This document shows, in pieces, positions 1 to 9,327 of a stretch of DNA of 64,000 nt; the stretch's first letter is position 1, and every line of letters starts with the position of its first letter. The stretch covers positions 186,001 to 250,000 of the forward strand of contig JAAEZG010000001.1 of assembly GCA_018222985.1 (NCBI GenBank), given 5' to 3'. The notes below the pieces were generated by a model, which had not been told where the DNA came from, made no database searches, and saw nothing but the letters and a program-made list of their open reading frames with translations. The DNA comes from Gammaproteobacteria bacterium (GTDB lineage Bacteria > Pseudomonadota > Gammaproteobacteria > Enterobacterales > Alteromonadaceae). A program made the translations under genes and the position numbers.

Positions 1-42
1 GGTTTCAATGAGCCATTATCCCACAGTTTAGCGGGATTGCCA

Positions 43-72
43 TTGGTATAGCGACAATCTATGACGTATAAT
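43..72 (+). promoter_or_regulatory. Candidate sigma-70 promoter of the first gene
   Basis: TTGGTA at 43-48 and a perfect TATAAT at 67-72 are separated by 18 bases, and the first gene starts 32 bases further on. The bases before this belong to the cut-off left edge and show no recognisable gene. Confidence 0.5.
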
Positions 73-104
73 CGGCAAACTTTAACAACATGGAGAACTA
101 CCGC

Positions 105-896
105 GTGTCTGATAATTCAAATAATACGACACCTGCCATTCCAAGTGGTGACTTTGCTAAAGCGCTACGTGGCGACATTAAACTTGGCGTTGGCGCAATG
201 CTGCAACGAGCTTGGGAAATTACCCTGCGTTCATTGCCATGGATGCTTGGCGTATTTGTGGTACTGCTACTGATTAACTTGTTAGTGTCAAACGTTTTAG
301 GCATGTTTTTCCCGTTTGACGAAGAAGCTTTAGCAGCGCAAAACTCTATTGATTTCGAGCAATTACCGCTTGGTAACATTATTGCCAGCAGCCTGTTACA
401 AGAAATTATTATGGCGCCTTTTTCGGCCATGTTGATCTATATCGGTTTAGTGAATGCAGCCGAGAAGAAGCCAAGCGTTGTTGGCTTACGCAGCGTACTA
501 CAGCATTCCCCACAAATTATGCTGGTGGCATTGTTTAAAATTGTGATCACCGCGGTTTTAGCGGCCGTATTAATTGGTATTGGCAGCTTCATTGGTGGCG
601 GGTTTGCCGTGCTTTTGGCTGTATTAGCGGTTATTTATTTGCAGTTAAGCCTGATGCTTGCGGTGCCGTTTGTTATTGACCGTGAATTGAATGCATTCCG
701 CGCGCTAATTGCATCGTTTTTGGTGATCAATAAAACCATGTTCCCCGTACTCGGGTTAATGGCTTTAATGGCGGTGATTTTATTGATTAGCGCAATTCCA
801 TTGTTATTAGGCTTAATTTTTACACTGCCGATGGCGTTTAATGCCGTTGGTGTTGTGTATCACAGCCTGATCGGGGTTGACGAAGAAACCATTTAA
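105..896 (+). CDS. Polytopic inner-membrane protein of unknown function
   Basis: About 263 residues, with a short polar N-terminus followed by five or six long hydrophobic segments; the last ones are very rich in Leu, Ile, Val and Ala. I do not recognise the family. The GTG at 105 is preferred over the ATG at 90 because a GGAGA lies 8 bases before the GTG, while the ATG has no ribosome binding site and overlaps that GGAGA. The next gene starts 12 bases after the stop and is probably co-transcribed. There are no catalytic motifs, so a transporter-like or structural membrane role is only a guess. Confidence 0.75.
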   Translation: MSDNSNNTTPAIPSGDFAKALRGDIKLGVGAMLQRAWEITLRSLPWMLGVFVVLLLINLLVSNVLGMFFPFDEEALAAQNSIDFEQLPLGNIIASSLLQEIIMAPFSAMLIYIGLVNAAEKKPSVVGLRSVLQHSPQIMLVALFKIVITAVLAAVLIGIGSFIGGGFAVLLAVLAVIYLQLSLMLAVPFVIDRELNAFRALIASFLVINKTMFPVLGLMALMAVILLISAIPLLLGLIFTLPMAFNAVGVVYHSLIGVDEETI

Positions 897-908
897 AACG
901 GAGATTTT

Positions 909-1742
909 ATGCGAATTTTAGGCTGGTTAATTGCGGTGGGTTTAGTGGTGGCGGCTATTTGGCTGCCAACGCAACTGCATGAACAACCTAAACCTGAGCA
1001 AAATGTGGAGCAAGCTACGCCTAACGTGATTCGCGTTGGGCGTATAACCCAAGTTCCTGATTTTAGCGTTTACCCAGACGTGCGCGATAAAAAACAGGCG
1101 TTTTTCAGTTTTTTAGCGCCTATTGTGCAAGCTGAAAACGCCACCATAGAGCAAACCCGCGAGCAGCTCATGTCGCTTATGCAAAGCTATGAGCAGCAGG
1201 GCACCCTTGAGAAAAAGCAGCGCCAGCAACTGGAGCGCATTGCTCAAGACTACAATGTGACCCTAGAAGAGACAGATCTTAACGCGACCTTTGGGGTGTT
1301 GCTTCGCCGTGTTGATGTGGTGCCAGAAGCTTTAGCTTTAGTGCAAGCTGCCAATGAGTCGGCATGGGGAACATCACGGTTCGCTTTAGATGGCTTAAAC
1401 TTTTTTGGTCAGTGGTGTTTTCGTAAAGGTTGTGGCCTAGTGCCTGACGCGCGCGGGGAGGATATGACCCATGAAGTGCGAAAATTTGCTTCAGTCAATG
1501 CGTCTGTGCGTAGTTATTTACGCAACATCAACACCCATCCGGCATATTTTGAATTGCGTCGATTGCGGGCTGAAAAGCGTAAATCGGGTGCGGACATTCG
1601 CGCTTTAGACCTAACCGAGGGCTTATTGAGTTACTCGGAACGGGGCGAAGACTACGTTCATGAGTTGAACTCAATGATACGCGTTAATCGCCCCATTATT
1701 ATTGACGTGCTTGAACCTAACTCAGATTTAGCACCCGAATAA
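909..1742 (+). CDS. Bax-like glucosaminidase-domain protein
   Basis: The 277 residues begin with an N-terminal hydrophobic anchor or signal (residues 1-20), then a variable helical Gln/Glu-rich region to about 115, then a glucosaminidase (GH73-like) domain. The domain shows [17 protein letters not shown] with the presumed catalytic Glu, followed by NFFGQWCF. Length and layout match the Bax family of E. coli (about 274 residues), so the likely role is peptidoglycan N-acetylglucosaminidase activity in the periplasm. It follows the membrane protein by 12 bases. Its 3' end overlaps the convergent ttcA by 26 bases. Activity of Bax itself is not well established, so the substrate is inferred from the domain. 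Confidence 0.85.
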   Translation: MRILGWLIAVGLVVAAIWLPTQLHEQPKPEQNVEQATPNVIRVGRITQVPDFSVYPDVRDKKQAFFSFLAPIVQAENATIEQTREQLMSLMQSYEQQGTLEKKQRQQLERIAQDYNVTLEETDLNATFGVLLRRVDVVPEALALVQAANESAWGTSRFALDGLNFFGQWCFRKGCGLVPDARGEDMTHEVRKFASVNASVRSYLRNINTHPAYFELRRLRAEKRKSGADIRALDLTEGLLSYSERGEDYVHELNSMIRVNRPIIIDVLEPNSDLAPE

Positions 1743-2670
1743 CACCCGTGCTGTCGGCTTGTTCTGAGCTGGCAGCATCATCTTCTTCATCGCGGTAATT
1801 CAAAAAGTCTGTCGGTGTTGAATGGTCGAAGGCAGTATCGCCATCGGCATTTTCAACGCCGTCGGCCGCAATTGTTTTGAAATCAAATAAACTGGCATCT
1901 GCTAAATGGGATGGCACGACATTTTGAAGCGCTGAAAACATGCTTTCAATGCGGCCAGGAAACTGTCTATCCCATTGTTTTAACAGGTCTTTTATTACTT
2001 TTCGCTGTAAGTTTTCTTGTGAGCCACACAAGTTACACGGAATAATTGGAAACGCCAATTGCTCGGCATATTTCACAATATCTTTTTCACGCGTATACGC
2101 AAGCGGGCGAATAATGACGTGCTTGCCGTTGTCGCTGACTAATTTAGGTGGCATAGATTTCATTTTGCCACCGTAAAACATATTCAGCATGAGTGTTTCA
2201 AGCATATCGTCACGATGATGCCCTAAAGCGATTTTGGTTGCGCCAAGTTCACTTGCCACGCGGTACAAAATACCGCGACGCAAACGTGAGCATAGTGAGC
2301 AGGTTGTTTTACCTTCGGGAATTTTTTCACGCACAATGCTGTAGGTGTCTTCTTCGATAATACGGAAGTCTACACCTTCGCGTGTTAGGTATTCAGGTAA
2401 AATGTGCTCCGGAAAGCCAGGCTGCTTTTGATCAAGGTTGACCGCAATGAGCTCGAAATTGACCGGCGCAATGCGTTGTAAAAAACGCAAAACTTCAAGC
2501 AGGGTGTAGCTGTCTTTACCGCCTGATAAGCAAACCATAATGCGGTCGCCATCTTCAATCATGTTGAAGTCTTGTATGGCTTGGCCGACCGTGCGGCGAA
2601 TGCGCTTTTGCAGCTTGTTAAAGTTGTATTGTTGCTTTTTGGCTTGAGCCGTATTAGTTGATGCGCTCAT
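1717..2670 (-). CDS. ttcA: tRNA 2-thiocytidine(32) synthetase TtcA
   Basis: TtcA makes 2-thiocytidine at position 32 of certain tRNAs, using ATP and a [4Fe-4S] cluster. The 317-residue protein has the PP-loop [11 protein letters not shown] near residue 45, and the two CxxC motifs expected of the family, [10 protein letters not shown] and [12 protein letters not shown], which bind the cluster. The C-terminus is an acidic tail. The start at 2670 (MSASTN) is preferred over an upstream in-frame codon at 2739 because AAGGTAA lies just before it and the family begins there. It follows uspE by 46 bases, the usual gammaproteobacterial order. Its 3' end overlaps the convergent Bax-like gene. Confidence 0.96.
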   Translation of the reverse strand: MSASTNTAQAKKQQYNFNKLQKRIRRTVGQAIQDFNMIEDGDRIMVCLSGGKDSYTLLEVLRFLQRIAPVNFELIAVNLDQKQPGFPEHILPEYLTREGVDFRIIEEDTYSIVREKIPEGKTTCSLCSRLRRGILYRVASELGATKIALGHHRDDMLETLMLNMFYGGKMKSMPPKLVSDNGKHVIIRPLAYTREKDIVKYAEQLAFPIIPCNLCGSQENLQRKVIKDLLKQWDRQFPGRIESMFSALQNVVPSHLADASLFDFKTIAADGVENADGDTAFDHSTPTDFLNYRDEEDDAASSEQADSTGVIRVLNLS

Positions 2671-2716
2671 GATTACCTTAAACCGAAAAATCGTGCGAAT
2701 GAAAAATTGGCGCGGA

Positions 2717-3646
2717 TTATACCTTAATCGGCGACACAAATCCTTCTGGTTTTAAAGCTAACAAATCACAATTTATTGAACTGATTACATGCTCCGCGGT
2801 ATTGCCAAGTAGCGCGGCGGTAAAGCCCGTGCGCCCAATGGTACCTAGCACCACTAATTCGGCATCGAGTTCTTCAGCAAGCTCTGGAATGACTTGTTCG
2901 GGTAGGCCTTCGCGAACATGTTGTTGGGCTGGTGGTATATGGAAAGGCATAGCATGTTCAGCCAAGGCCACTTGATGGTTTTCGGCAATAGCCTCACGGT
3001 AGTTGCTAGTGTCGAACTCCGGTATTTCTGCGGCAATGGTGATGGGCGCGCCCGGATATGCGTTTACTAAGTGAACTTCGCTATTTAAACACTGGGCAAA
3101 TTTTAAAGCGGCCTCGGTAATGCGCGTATTCAGCCCACGGTGGTGCTCGTGTTCTCCGGTGGTATGAATGCCGGCTAAAATTTTACCGTGTTCAGGCCAC
3201 TCGTGTTCTTTAACGAGTAACACTTGGCATGGGGCTTTACGCAGCAGGTGCCAGTCGGTTGGTGTGAACAGCAACGCAGCTAAGCCTTCTTGTTGGTGAG
3301 TGGCTTTCACAATAATGTCGTATTCACCTTCAATGGCGGTTTCAATAATCGCCTCAAAAGGGCGGTTATGCCAAAGTACTTGTACGTCGTAGTTGATGTC
3401 TCTGGTGTTGTAATCTTCAAGCAGATCATGAACCCAAGCTTTGCGATCATTAATGAGGCTGTCGCGCATCATGTTGCGTTCGTCAGCGGCAAGCATGGTG
3501 GTCATTTCATATGAAAAATCATAAATAGACAGCATGAAGGTAACGTGCGCACCGCTTATGCGGGCTAAATGTAGCGCCCGATTCATGGCCTTTTGTTGCT
3601 GTTTATCGGCATCGAGAACAGCGAGAATTTTGGTTACACAGCTCAT
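2717..3646 (-). CDS. uspE: Universal stress protein UspE (tandem Usp domains)
   Basis: The 309-residue protein has two Usp domains. The first (about 1-145) contains [15 protein letters not shown], and the second (about 155-305) ends with the nucleotide-binding-like stretch [23 protein letters not shown]. Tandem Usp proteins of this length next to ttcA are UspE in E. coli and relatives. The ATG at 3646 has GAGGTG 5 bases ahead; an in-frame codon 18 bases further upstream lacks one. In many gammaproteobacteria fnr lies directly upstream. Here only 63 bases separate this gene from the SafE-like gene. Confidence 0.94.
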   Translation of the reverse strand: MSCVTKILAVLDADKQQQKAMNRALHLARISGAHVTFMLSIYDFSYEMTTMLAADERNMMRDSLINDRKAWVHDLLEDYNTRDINYDVQVLWHNRPFEAIIETAIEGEYDIIVKATHQQEGLAALLFTPTDWHLLRKAPCQVLLVKEHEWPEHGKILAGIHTTGEHEHHRGLNTRITEAALKFAQCLNSEVHLVNAYPGAPITIAAEIPEFDTSNYREAIAENHQVALAEHAMPFHIPPAQQHVREGLPEQVIPELAEELDAELVVLGTIGRTGFTAALLGNTAEHVISSINCDLLALKPEGFVSPIKV

Positions 3647-3709
3647 AGAGCACCTCAAAATCACTATCGACTTGCTTGAGTTTAGCCAACAAAAACAGGT
3701 TGAGCCAAC

Positions 3710-4369
3710 TTATTGAAGTATCTGTAATTGACGCAGCGCAATGATCAGCGTCCATAGGCCGTAAATGATCATGGCAGCGCCCATGAGTTGCCGAAAGCCG
3801 AGTGATTGCAGAAGTTGCTGCAATTGGCGGCTTAACCAACCAAAACCAAGCATGCTAGGTAAGGTGCCGAGGCCAAATGCGAACATCAAGAGCGCGCCTT
3901 GTGGGGCTGAACCACTCACCGCAGACCAGCTTAAGGCACTGTACACCAAACCGCAGGGCAACCAACCCCAAAGCATGCCTGCGGCAAATAAAGCGGTATA
4001 GCTACGACGCTGCCGAAATGTTGCAGCAAGCGGCTGTAATCGGCGCCATAACGGTTGTCCTAAACGCTCAAGATAGCGCAAGCCAAACCACCATTGGCCC
4101 AGATATAAGCCAAAACACACGAGTACCAAGGCGGCAATAACTCTTAGGCTAACCAGGCCATGTTCTGCAATGCCAGCAACGCCAGCAAAGGCGCCCCCAA
4201 CAACGGCGCCCGCTATAGTATAAGAGGTTATACGACCGAGGTTGTAAGTGGCCAACTGACGTTTATTCACTTGCCCAGCGAAGGCACCAGCAATGCCGCC
4301 ACACATCATGACACAGTGGCCACTGCCAGCTAAGGCCATTAATAATGCGGCAAAAACATCAATCGTCAT
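3710..4369 (-). CDS. SafE/TauE-like membrane protein of the cbb3 assembly cluster
   Basis: The 219-residue polytopic protein has about six hydrophobic segments. The first helix carries GSGHCVMMCGGIAGA, a His/Cys/Met-rich motif typical of the small SafE-like proteins that follow ccoS; a further motif is GMLWGWLPCGLVYSAL. Genes of this type travel with ccoI and ccoS, which suggests a role in copper handling or oxidase maturation, but the substrate is not known. The ATG at 4369 lies inside the last codons of ccoS (11-base overlap), so translation is probably coupled. An upstream in-frame ATG would add 25 polar residues unlike the family. Confidence 0.88.
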   Translation of the reverse strand: MTIDVFAALLMALAGSGHCVMMCGGIAGAFAGQVNKRQLATYNLGRITSYTIAGAVVGGAFAGVAGIAEHGLVSLRVIAALVLVCFGLYLGQWWFGLRYLERLGQPLWRRLQPLAATFRQRRSYTALFAAGMLWGWLPCGLVYSALSWSAVSGSAPQGALLMFAFGLGTLPSMLGFGWLSRQLQQLLQSLGFRQLMGAAMIIYGLWTLIIALRQLQILQ

Positions 4370-4562
4370 GGTGATTATTTGAGGGGGATTTTTGCTGGGT
4401 GTCTTTAGGTCTGCTGTCGCTCGGTTGATCATCGAGCAGAACATTCATACCTTGACGTTCTAGGTCTTCAAATTGATCACTGCGTACGGCCCATAAAAAA
4501 ACGCCTACGGCAATAATGACGAATAAAATCGCAATCGGGATCAACACGTAAAGACTATCCAT
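4359..4562 (-). CDS. ccoS: cbb3 oxidase assembly protein CcoS
   Basis: The 67-residue protein has one N-terminal membrane helix (about 5-25), then the conserved stretch WAVRSDQFEDLERQG and a polar, Asp- and His-containing tail. This is the standard CcoS plan. CcoS is needed to put cofactors into the cbb3 oxidase in the inner membrane. The start codon shares one base with the ccoI stop (TAATG), and the 3' end overlaps the next gene by 11 bases, so ccoI, ccoS and the SafE-like gene form a coupled unit. Confidence 0.93.
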   Translation of the reverse strand: MDSLYVLIPIAILFVIIAVGVFLWAVRSDQFEDLERQGMNVLLDDQPSDSRPKDTQQKSPSNNHHDD

Positions 4563-6988
4563 TAGCGATATAACCTTAATGAGTTAAGTAACACAATCAA
4601 TGAGCTGGTAGACATGCCAATGGCAGCAATGTATGGCGTAACGTAGCCAGCCATAGCAATGGGCAGAATGCCAATATTATACACCAAGGCCCAGGTAATA
4701 TTCTGGCGCAGTATGCGCCGTGCCAACTGCGTGATGGTGCGAAACTGCGTCATGGCGCTGAACTGGTTGCGCAACAAAATAACATCGGCTGCGGTGCGCG
4801 CTAAATCGGCTGCATGACCAAAGGTCATCGACACATCCGCTTGGGCGAGCACAGGACCATCATTGAGGCCATCACCAATCATTGCCACAGGCGCGTTGGC
4901 TTGGGCTGCATTGAGTATAGCGAGCTTATCGGCCGGTAAGCAATTCGCGTGTACTTCAGAAATACCTAACTGGTTGGCAACGCGTTGGGCAAACTCCAGT
5001 TTGTCGCCCGTTAGCATCACCACATGTATGCCAGCCTGCTGAAGCTCTGCAATAGTTGCTTGCGTATCGGGGCGCAATGCGTCGCCAACTGCATATTCAG
5101 CGAGCACGGTGTCATGAGTTGCCAAAAATACTTGAGCGTCTGGTAACCGAGGTTCAAATTGCGGGTGCCATTGCTGTATGTAGCGCAAACTACCCAATCT
5201 CACCGTCACACTGCCACCACCTTGCTGTTGCCATTTGCCAGTTAGCCCCATACCCATTTGTGACTTTATTTGGGTGAGCGGCTCTGAATGCTCAGTTAAC
5301 TGTTGTAACGGCACGGCAAGCGGATGATTCGAGCTTCGTTCTAATGCTTGTGTTACCGCATCAATTTCAGCTTGCCGCGCTGTCGCGTAGTAATGTCGCT
5401 GTTGCAGCACAAACTCACCGGTGGTTAATGTGCCGGTTTTATCAACAAACATGGTTTTAACTTCGGGAAGCACCTGCAACACGTCTGCGTTGCGCAGCAA
5501 AACGCCTGATTTATTGAGCTTATGAATGGCACCGGTTACTGCGGTTGGTGCCGCAAGCGCTAAGGCGCAAGGGCAGGTGGCAACTAACACGGATAAAGTG
5601 ACCCAAAAGGCTTCAGCAGGGTCAATAACTGTCCAAATCAAGAATGTTGCTGCGGCAAGTAACAAAATACGAACCACAAATTTGCTGGCCATGCGTTCTG
5701 CAACACGCGCAAGTTTGGGCTTACGTGACAGTGCAAGGTCTTGTAACTCAATAATACTCGCCAGCACAGTTTGCTGTTGGGTGGCGGTAACCCGAACGCG
5801 TATAGGTTGGGTTTTGTTTAAGCTACCAGCCAACACTAATTCGTGTTGATGCTTTTCAACTAAACGACTTTCGCCGGTTAATATACTTTCGTTAACCGCG
5901 GTGCTGTCACTGAGCAGCTCGCCGTCCACCGGAATGGTGGCGCCAGGATAGACATGCACAATATCGCCCGGTTTAAGTTGGCTGACTGAAACAGGGTTTA
6001 TTTGCCCGTCGCTAAGTTCTTGTTGGGCGATAGCCGGAATTAATTTGACTAAATTAGCCGCTGCGCTCACTGCTTTTTGCCGTGCCAGTAGCTCAAAATA
6101 GCGACCAACTAACAAAAAGAAGGTGAACATAGCAACCGACTCAAAGTAAACTTCGCCTTCGTTAATGACTGTTGCGTATGCACTGGCGCCATAGGCACTT
6201 AATAATGCAACAGTGACCGGTACATCCATATTCGGGCGGCCCGCCTGAATGCTGCGAATGGCACTGACATAAAAGGGCTGTGCACTGTAAAGCAGTACTG
6301 GGGTTGCCATAAACAGGCTAATCCACCACATAAATTGACGTAGCTGGGGGTCAAGGTCGCTGACAACGCCAAAGTATAGGCCGATGGCAAGCATCATCAC
6401 TTGCATAGTCGCCAAGCCGGCAATACCAAGCCGTGTGACAAAATAGCGGCGGCGTTTTTTAAATTCTTGCTCTTGTGTTGCTGACTGAAATGGCAGCGCG
6501 CGATAACCTAGTTCGGCAATGGCCTTTAAGATGTCGCTTAAACGCAGCTGATCGGGGTGCCACTGCACTTGCACTCGCTCGGTAGTTGCATTGACTTGAA
6601 CATTGACCAAGCCTGGTAGGCGTCGCGTGTGTTGCTCTATCAGCCAGGCGCACGCCGAACAGGTCATGCCTTCAATCGACAAGGAAATGCTGCGTAGGTT
6701 GTCTTGTTGACGGGTAAATTGCTGCTGCAACTGTTCGTCGTCATAGGCTTCAAGTTGCTGTAGTTCGTCGGGAACCAAGGGCACTTGCAGTGGATTGCTG
6801 GTGTCACGATACTGGTAAAAATGCAGCAAATTCTGCTGCCCAATGGTTTCGGCTACGGCTTGGCAGCCGTAGCAGCACACTGAATAGTCATGGCCGCCTA
6901 AATGGACCGAGTAGCCGCCGTTTTCCGGTAAGGGTTGTAAGCAATGAAAGCATTGCCCTGGCGGCGGCAGGGGTAGGGCGTGACTCAT
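4562..6988 (-). CDS. ccoI: Copper-transporting P1B ATPase CcoI (FixI)
   Basis: The 808-residue P-type ATPase delivers copper for the binuclear centre of cbb3 oxidase. In order: an N-terminal Cys-rich metal-binding region with CFHC (13-16) and CCYGC (about 38-42); an HMA domain with GMTCSACAW near residue 110; eight membrane segments including the transport motif TCPCALALA (CPC); the phosphorylation loop DKTGTLT; and the hinge GDGLNDGPVLAQAD. The long Cys-rich N-terminus is typical of CcoI rather than CopA. It is followed immediately by ccoS and preceded by ccoH (3 bases). Confidence 0.96.
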   Translation of the reverse strand: MSHALPLPPPGQCFHCLQPLPENGGYSVHLGGHDYSVCCYGCQAVAETIGQQNLLHFYQYRDTSNPLQVPLVPDELQQLEAYDDEQLQQQFTRQQDNLRSISLSIEGMTCSACAWLIEQHTRRLPGLVNVQVNATTERVQVQWHPDQLRLSDILKAIAELGYRALPFQSATQEQEFKKRRRYFVTRLGIAGLATMQVMMLAIGLYFGVVSDLDPQLRQFMWWISLFMATPVLLYSAQPFYVSAIRSIQAGRPNMDVPVTVALLSAYGASAYATVINEGEVYFESVAMFTFFLLVGRYFELLARQKAVSAAANLVKLIPAIAQQELSDGQINPVSVSQLKPGDIVHVYPGATIPVDGELLSDSTAVNESILTGESRLVEKHQHELVLAGSLNKTQPIRVRVTATQQQTVLASIIELQDLALSRKPKLARVAERMASKFVVRILLLAAATFLIWTVIDPAEAFWVTLSVLVATCPCALALAAPTAVTGAIHKLNKSGVLLRNADVLQVLPEVKTMFVDKTGTLTTGEFVLQQRHYYATARQAEIDAVTQALERSSNHPLAVPLQQLTEHSEPLTQIKSQMGMGLTGKWQQQGGGSVTVRLGSLRYIQQWHPQFEPRLPDAQVFLATHDTVLAEYAVGDALRPDTQATIAELQQAGIHVVMLTGDKLEFAQRVANQLGISEVHANCLPADKLAILNAAQANAPVAMIGDGLNDGPVLAQADVSMTFGHAADLARTAADVILLRNQFSAMTQFRTITQLARRILRQNITWALVYNIGILPIAMAGYVTPYIAAIGMSTSSLIVLLNSLRLYR

Positions 6989-6991
6989 AGA

Positions 6992-7489
6992 CTACACGCC
7001 ATAAGTTAAAGGCTTAATGGCCAACTTACGGTAAGTGGGAAGCTGAATTTGTTGCGTGACACGCCAGCTGTTGTCAAACGGCGTAATGGTAATGGTCCAC
7101 TTGCCTTTTTCGCTATGCTTCAGCGTACCGCGGTAAACGCCTTGTGCGTCAGCTGTTAAGGTTTCGCTAAAGTCTTTTTCAGCTTGAGTGCTGTGATAAA
7201 AGTTTACTTTTAATGCACTTAATTGCTTAGGCGCGCCACTTGCATAGCTTAGTGTGAAGATTTGCTCTTGTTGCTCAAATGAAAATTCAATATTCAACGC
7301 CTGCGCAGCTTTTACTTTTTCAACTTGCGCATTGATGCCTCTGCCTTTTTTGTAATAGTCATCCACCACCATGGGGTTATCACCCTGTTGGCTGGCGATT
7401 GTAAGCGTGATGATCATGGCGATGATCACCGAGAAAGGAAGGAGCATGAGGAACCACGGCCAAAACTGCTTATACCAAGGTTTTTCCAT
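6992..7489 (-). CDS. ccoH: FixH/CcoH family cbb3 assembly protein
   Basis: The 165-residue protein has an N-terminal anchor (FWPWFLMLLPFSVIIAMIIT) followed by a periplasmic domain with DDYYKKGRGIN, the hallmark of FixH/CcoH. CcoH helps assemble and stabilise cbb3 oxidase. The ATG at 7489 is chosen because GAGGTG lies 8 bases ahead; the upstream GTG at 7498 overlaps that ribosome binding site. It is the first gene after the terminator that closes ccoNOQP. The ferredoxin-like ccoG, usually just before ccoH, is not here. Confidence 0.92.
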   Translation of the reverse strand: MEKPWYKQFWPWFLMLLPFSVIIAMIITLTIASQQGDNPMVVDDYYKKGRGINAQVEKVKAAQALNIEFSFEQQEQIFTLSYASGAPKQLSALKVNFYHSTQAEKDFSETLTADAQGVYRGTLKHSEKGKWTITITPFDNSWRVTQQIQLPTYRKLAIKPLTYGV

Positions 7490-7534
7490 TCGAAGCACAC
7501 CTCAAATTTAAATAAATACAGCCAGTTAAAGAAA

Positions 7535-7556
7535 AAACCCCGCAGCAGCGGGGTTT
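7535..7556 (-). terminator. Intrinsic terminator after ccoP
   Basis: The perfect 9-base-pair stem AAACCCCGC / GCGGGGTTT has the loop AGCA, followed on the minus strand by a run of T. It lies between ccoP and ccoH, so full-length transcription into the assembly genes is probably reduced relative to the structural genes. Confidence 0.85.
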
Positions 7557-7561
7557 CTCAA

Positions 7562-8509
7562 TTATTCCTGCGATAGCCCGTATACGTATGAGCTGATCAC
7601 GTGGATTTTATCCTCACCGAGGATATCTTTCCAAGCTGGCATCACACCATTACGACCATTACGAAGGGTCTCTTCAATGGCGTCTTGTGAACCACCATAA
7701 AGCCAGATGTTATCGGTAAGGTTAGGAGCACCTAACGCTTGGTTACCCTTGGCATCTTGACCATGGCACGCAGTACACACCATAAAGTTTGCTTTACCTG
7801 CTTGGGCAAGTTCAGGGTCAACTTTGCGACCACTTAAACTCATCACATAAGTTGCAAGCTCGGTGATCTGCTGATCGTTAAACTGCGACTGTGCTGGCAT
7901 GACACCATTGCGACCTGCCATTAACGAGTGCTTAATTGCAGCAGGGCTGCCGCCATAAAGCCAGTCGTTATCGGTCAGGTTAGGGAAGCCTTTGCCACCC
8001 ATGGCGTTAGAGCCATGACACTGAGCACAGTTTTGCAAGAACAAACGCTGACCAATTTTTACCGCTTCTTCGTCTTGTGCCAATTCTTCAATTGGACGCT
8101 CAGACAGAGCCGCGAATACCGGGCCAAACTTTTCTTCTGCTTGGTCAACTTGACGGTCGTACTCAACAATCAAACCAGCCTCACGCGCAGCGGCGGTGGC
8201 TTGCTTGGACTCTTCAAGTGAACGCACGTCTTGGTTAGAGCTACTCCAACCGAGTAAACCGGCAAAATTACCTAAACCTGGATACAGCGCAAGGTATAAA
8301 AAGCCCCATACGATGGTAATCCAGAATAAAATTGTCCACCAACGCGGCATTGGGTTATTAATTTCCACGATTCCATCGAATTCGTGATCCATTAATTCAC
8401 CTTCTTTAATGCCAGTATAGTTTTTCATGTTCCAGCGTAATAGCCAGATAATACCGACCAAAAAGGCCAACGTTAGCACGATGATCCATGCACTCCAGAA
8501 GCTACTCAT
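7562..8509 (-). CDS. ccoP: cbb3 oxidase dihaem subunit CcoP
   Basis: This dihaem cytochrome c subunit passes electrons to the oxidase core. The 315 residues comprise two N-terminal membrane helices (about 8-25 and 58-78), a periplasmic linker, and two cytochrome c domains with CAQCH (161-165) and CTACH (245-249). Each domain is followed by a Met-containing NGVMPA stretch that supplies an axial ligand. AGGAG lies about 10 bases before the ATG. The start overlaps the end of ccoQ by 8 bases. Confidence 0.97.
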   Translation of the reverse strand: MSSFWSAWIIVLTLAFLVGIIWLLRWNMKNYTGIKEGELMDHEFDGIVEINNPMPRWWTILFWITIVWGFLYLALYPGLGNFAGLLGWSSSNQDVRSLEESKQATAAAREAGLIVEYDRQVDQAEEKFGPVFAALSERPIEELAQDEEAVKIGQRLFLQNCAQCHGSNAMGGKGFPNLTDNDWLYGGSPAAIKHSLMAGRNGVMPAQSQFNDQQITELATYVMSLSGRKVDPELAQAGKANFMVCTACHGQDAKGNQALGAPNLTDNIWLYGGSQDAIEETLRNGRNGVMPAWKDILGEDKIHVISSYVYGLSQE

Positions 8510-8693
8510 TATTCTTCGACTCCTGTTTGGTACTGTCGTTTACGTTATTTGATTCTTTATCTTCATCAAAAATGGAATTGGCGGCTTCGTCAAAACGCTT
8601 TTTGGCGCCTTTGCTAAACGCCCACCAAACCACACCGATAAACAGTACGAAAACTAAAACGGTGTAAAAACTACGCCAAGTGATGTAATCCAT
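8502..8693 (-). CDS. ccoQ: cbb3 oxidase small subunit CcoQ (FixQ)
   Basis: The 63-residue protein has one membrane helix (VLVFVLFIGVVWWAF) followed by a charged tail, the usual CcoQ plan. CcoQ stabilises the complex and links CcoP to the core. It starts one base after the ccoO stop and overlaps ccoP by 8 bases. Confidence 0.93.
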   Translation of the reverse strand: MDYITWRSFYTVLVFVLFIGVVWWAFSKGAKKRFDEAANSIFDEDKESNNVNDSTKQESKNNE

Positions 8694-8694
8694 C

Positions 8695-9315
8695 TTACTT
8701 AGCCTGTGTTAAGCCAGTTCCCAGTACTTGCAAGTATGCGATTAAGGCTTCCATTTCGGTTTTACCTTGTACCGCAGCTTTTGCACCGGCAATGTCTTCA
8801 TCGGTATATGGCACGCCAAACGAGCGGAATACCTCAAGCTTTTTCGCAGTTAACTCACCGTCAAGTGTGTTTTCCGCAAGCCATGGGAATGCCGGCATGT
8901 TGGAGTCTTCCACCACATCACGCGGATTCATTAGGTGAACGTAGTGCCATTCGTCACTGTAGCGACCACCAACGCGAGCCAAGTCTGGACCTGTGCGCTT
9001 AGAGCCCCATAAAAACGGGCGCTCCCAAACGTGTTCACCCGCTAGCGAGTAATGGCCGTAACGCTCAGTCTCTGCACGAAATGGACGAATCATTTGGCTG
9101 TGGCAGTTGCTACAACCTTCACGAATATAAATATCGCGACCTTCCATTTGTAGGGCAGTGTATGGCTTAAGGCCAACCACAGGCTCGTTGGTTTGCTTTT
9201 GGAATAACAACGGGGTGATTTCAACTAAACCACCAATTGAAATTGCAACAGTCATAAAAACCGCTAACCAGCCAACGCGCTTTTCAACGAAATCGTGTTT
9301 TACGTTTTTGCTCAT
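8695..9315 (-). CDS. ccoO: cbb3 oxidase monohaem subunit CcoO
   Basis: The 206-residue cytochrome c subunit is anchored by one N-terminal helix (about 14-34) and has a single haem c site, CSNCH at residues 68-72, in the family motif [14 protein letters not shown]. It takes electrons from CcoP and gives them to CcoN. It sits 12 bases after ccoN in the usual order N-O-Q-P. Confidence 0.97.
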   Translation of the reverse strand: MSKNVKHDFVEKRVGWLAVFMTVAISIGGLVEITPLLFQKQTNEPVVGLKPYTALQMEGRDIYIREGCSNCHSQMIRPFRAETERYGHYSLAGEHVWERPFLWGSKRTGPDLARVGGRYSDEWHYVHLMNPRDVVEDSNMPAFPWLAENTLDGELTAKKLEVFRSFGVPYTDEDIAGAKAAVQGKTEMEALIAYLQVLGTGLTQAK

Positions 9316-9327
9316 CGAATCGACCCC

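Noticed and set aside
7490-7498. GTG at 7498 as the start of ccoH
   Set aside because: It overlaps the GAGGTG that best serves the ATG at 7489, and the added residues are not part of the family.
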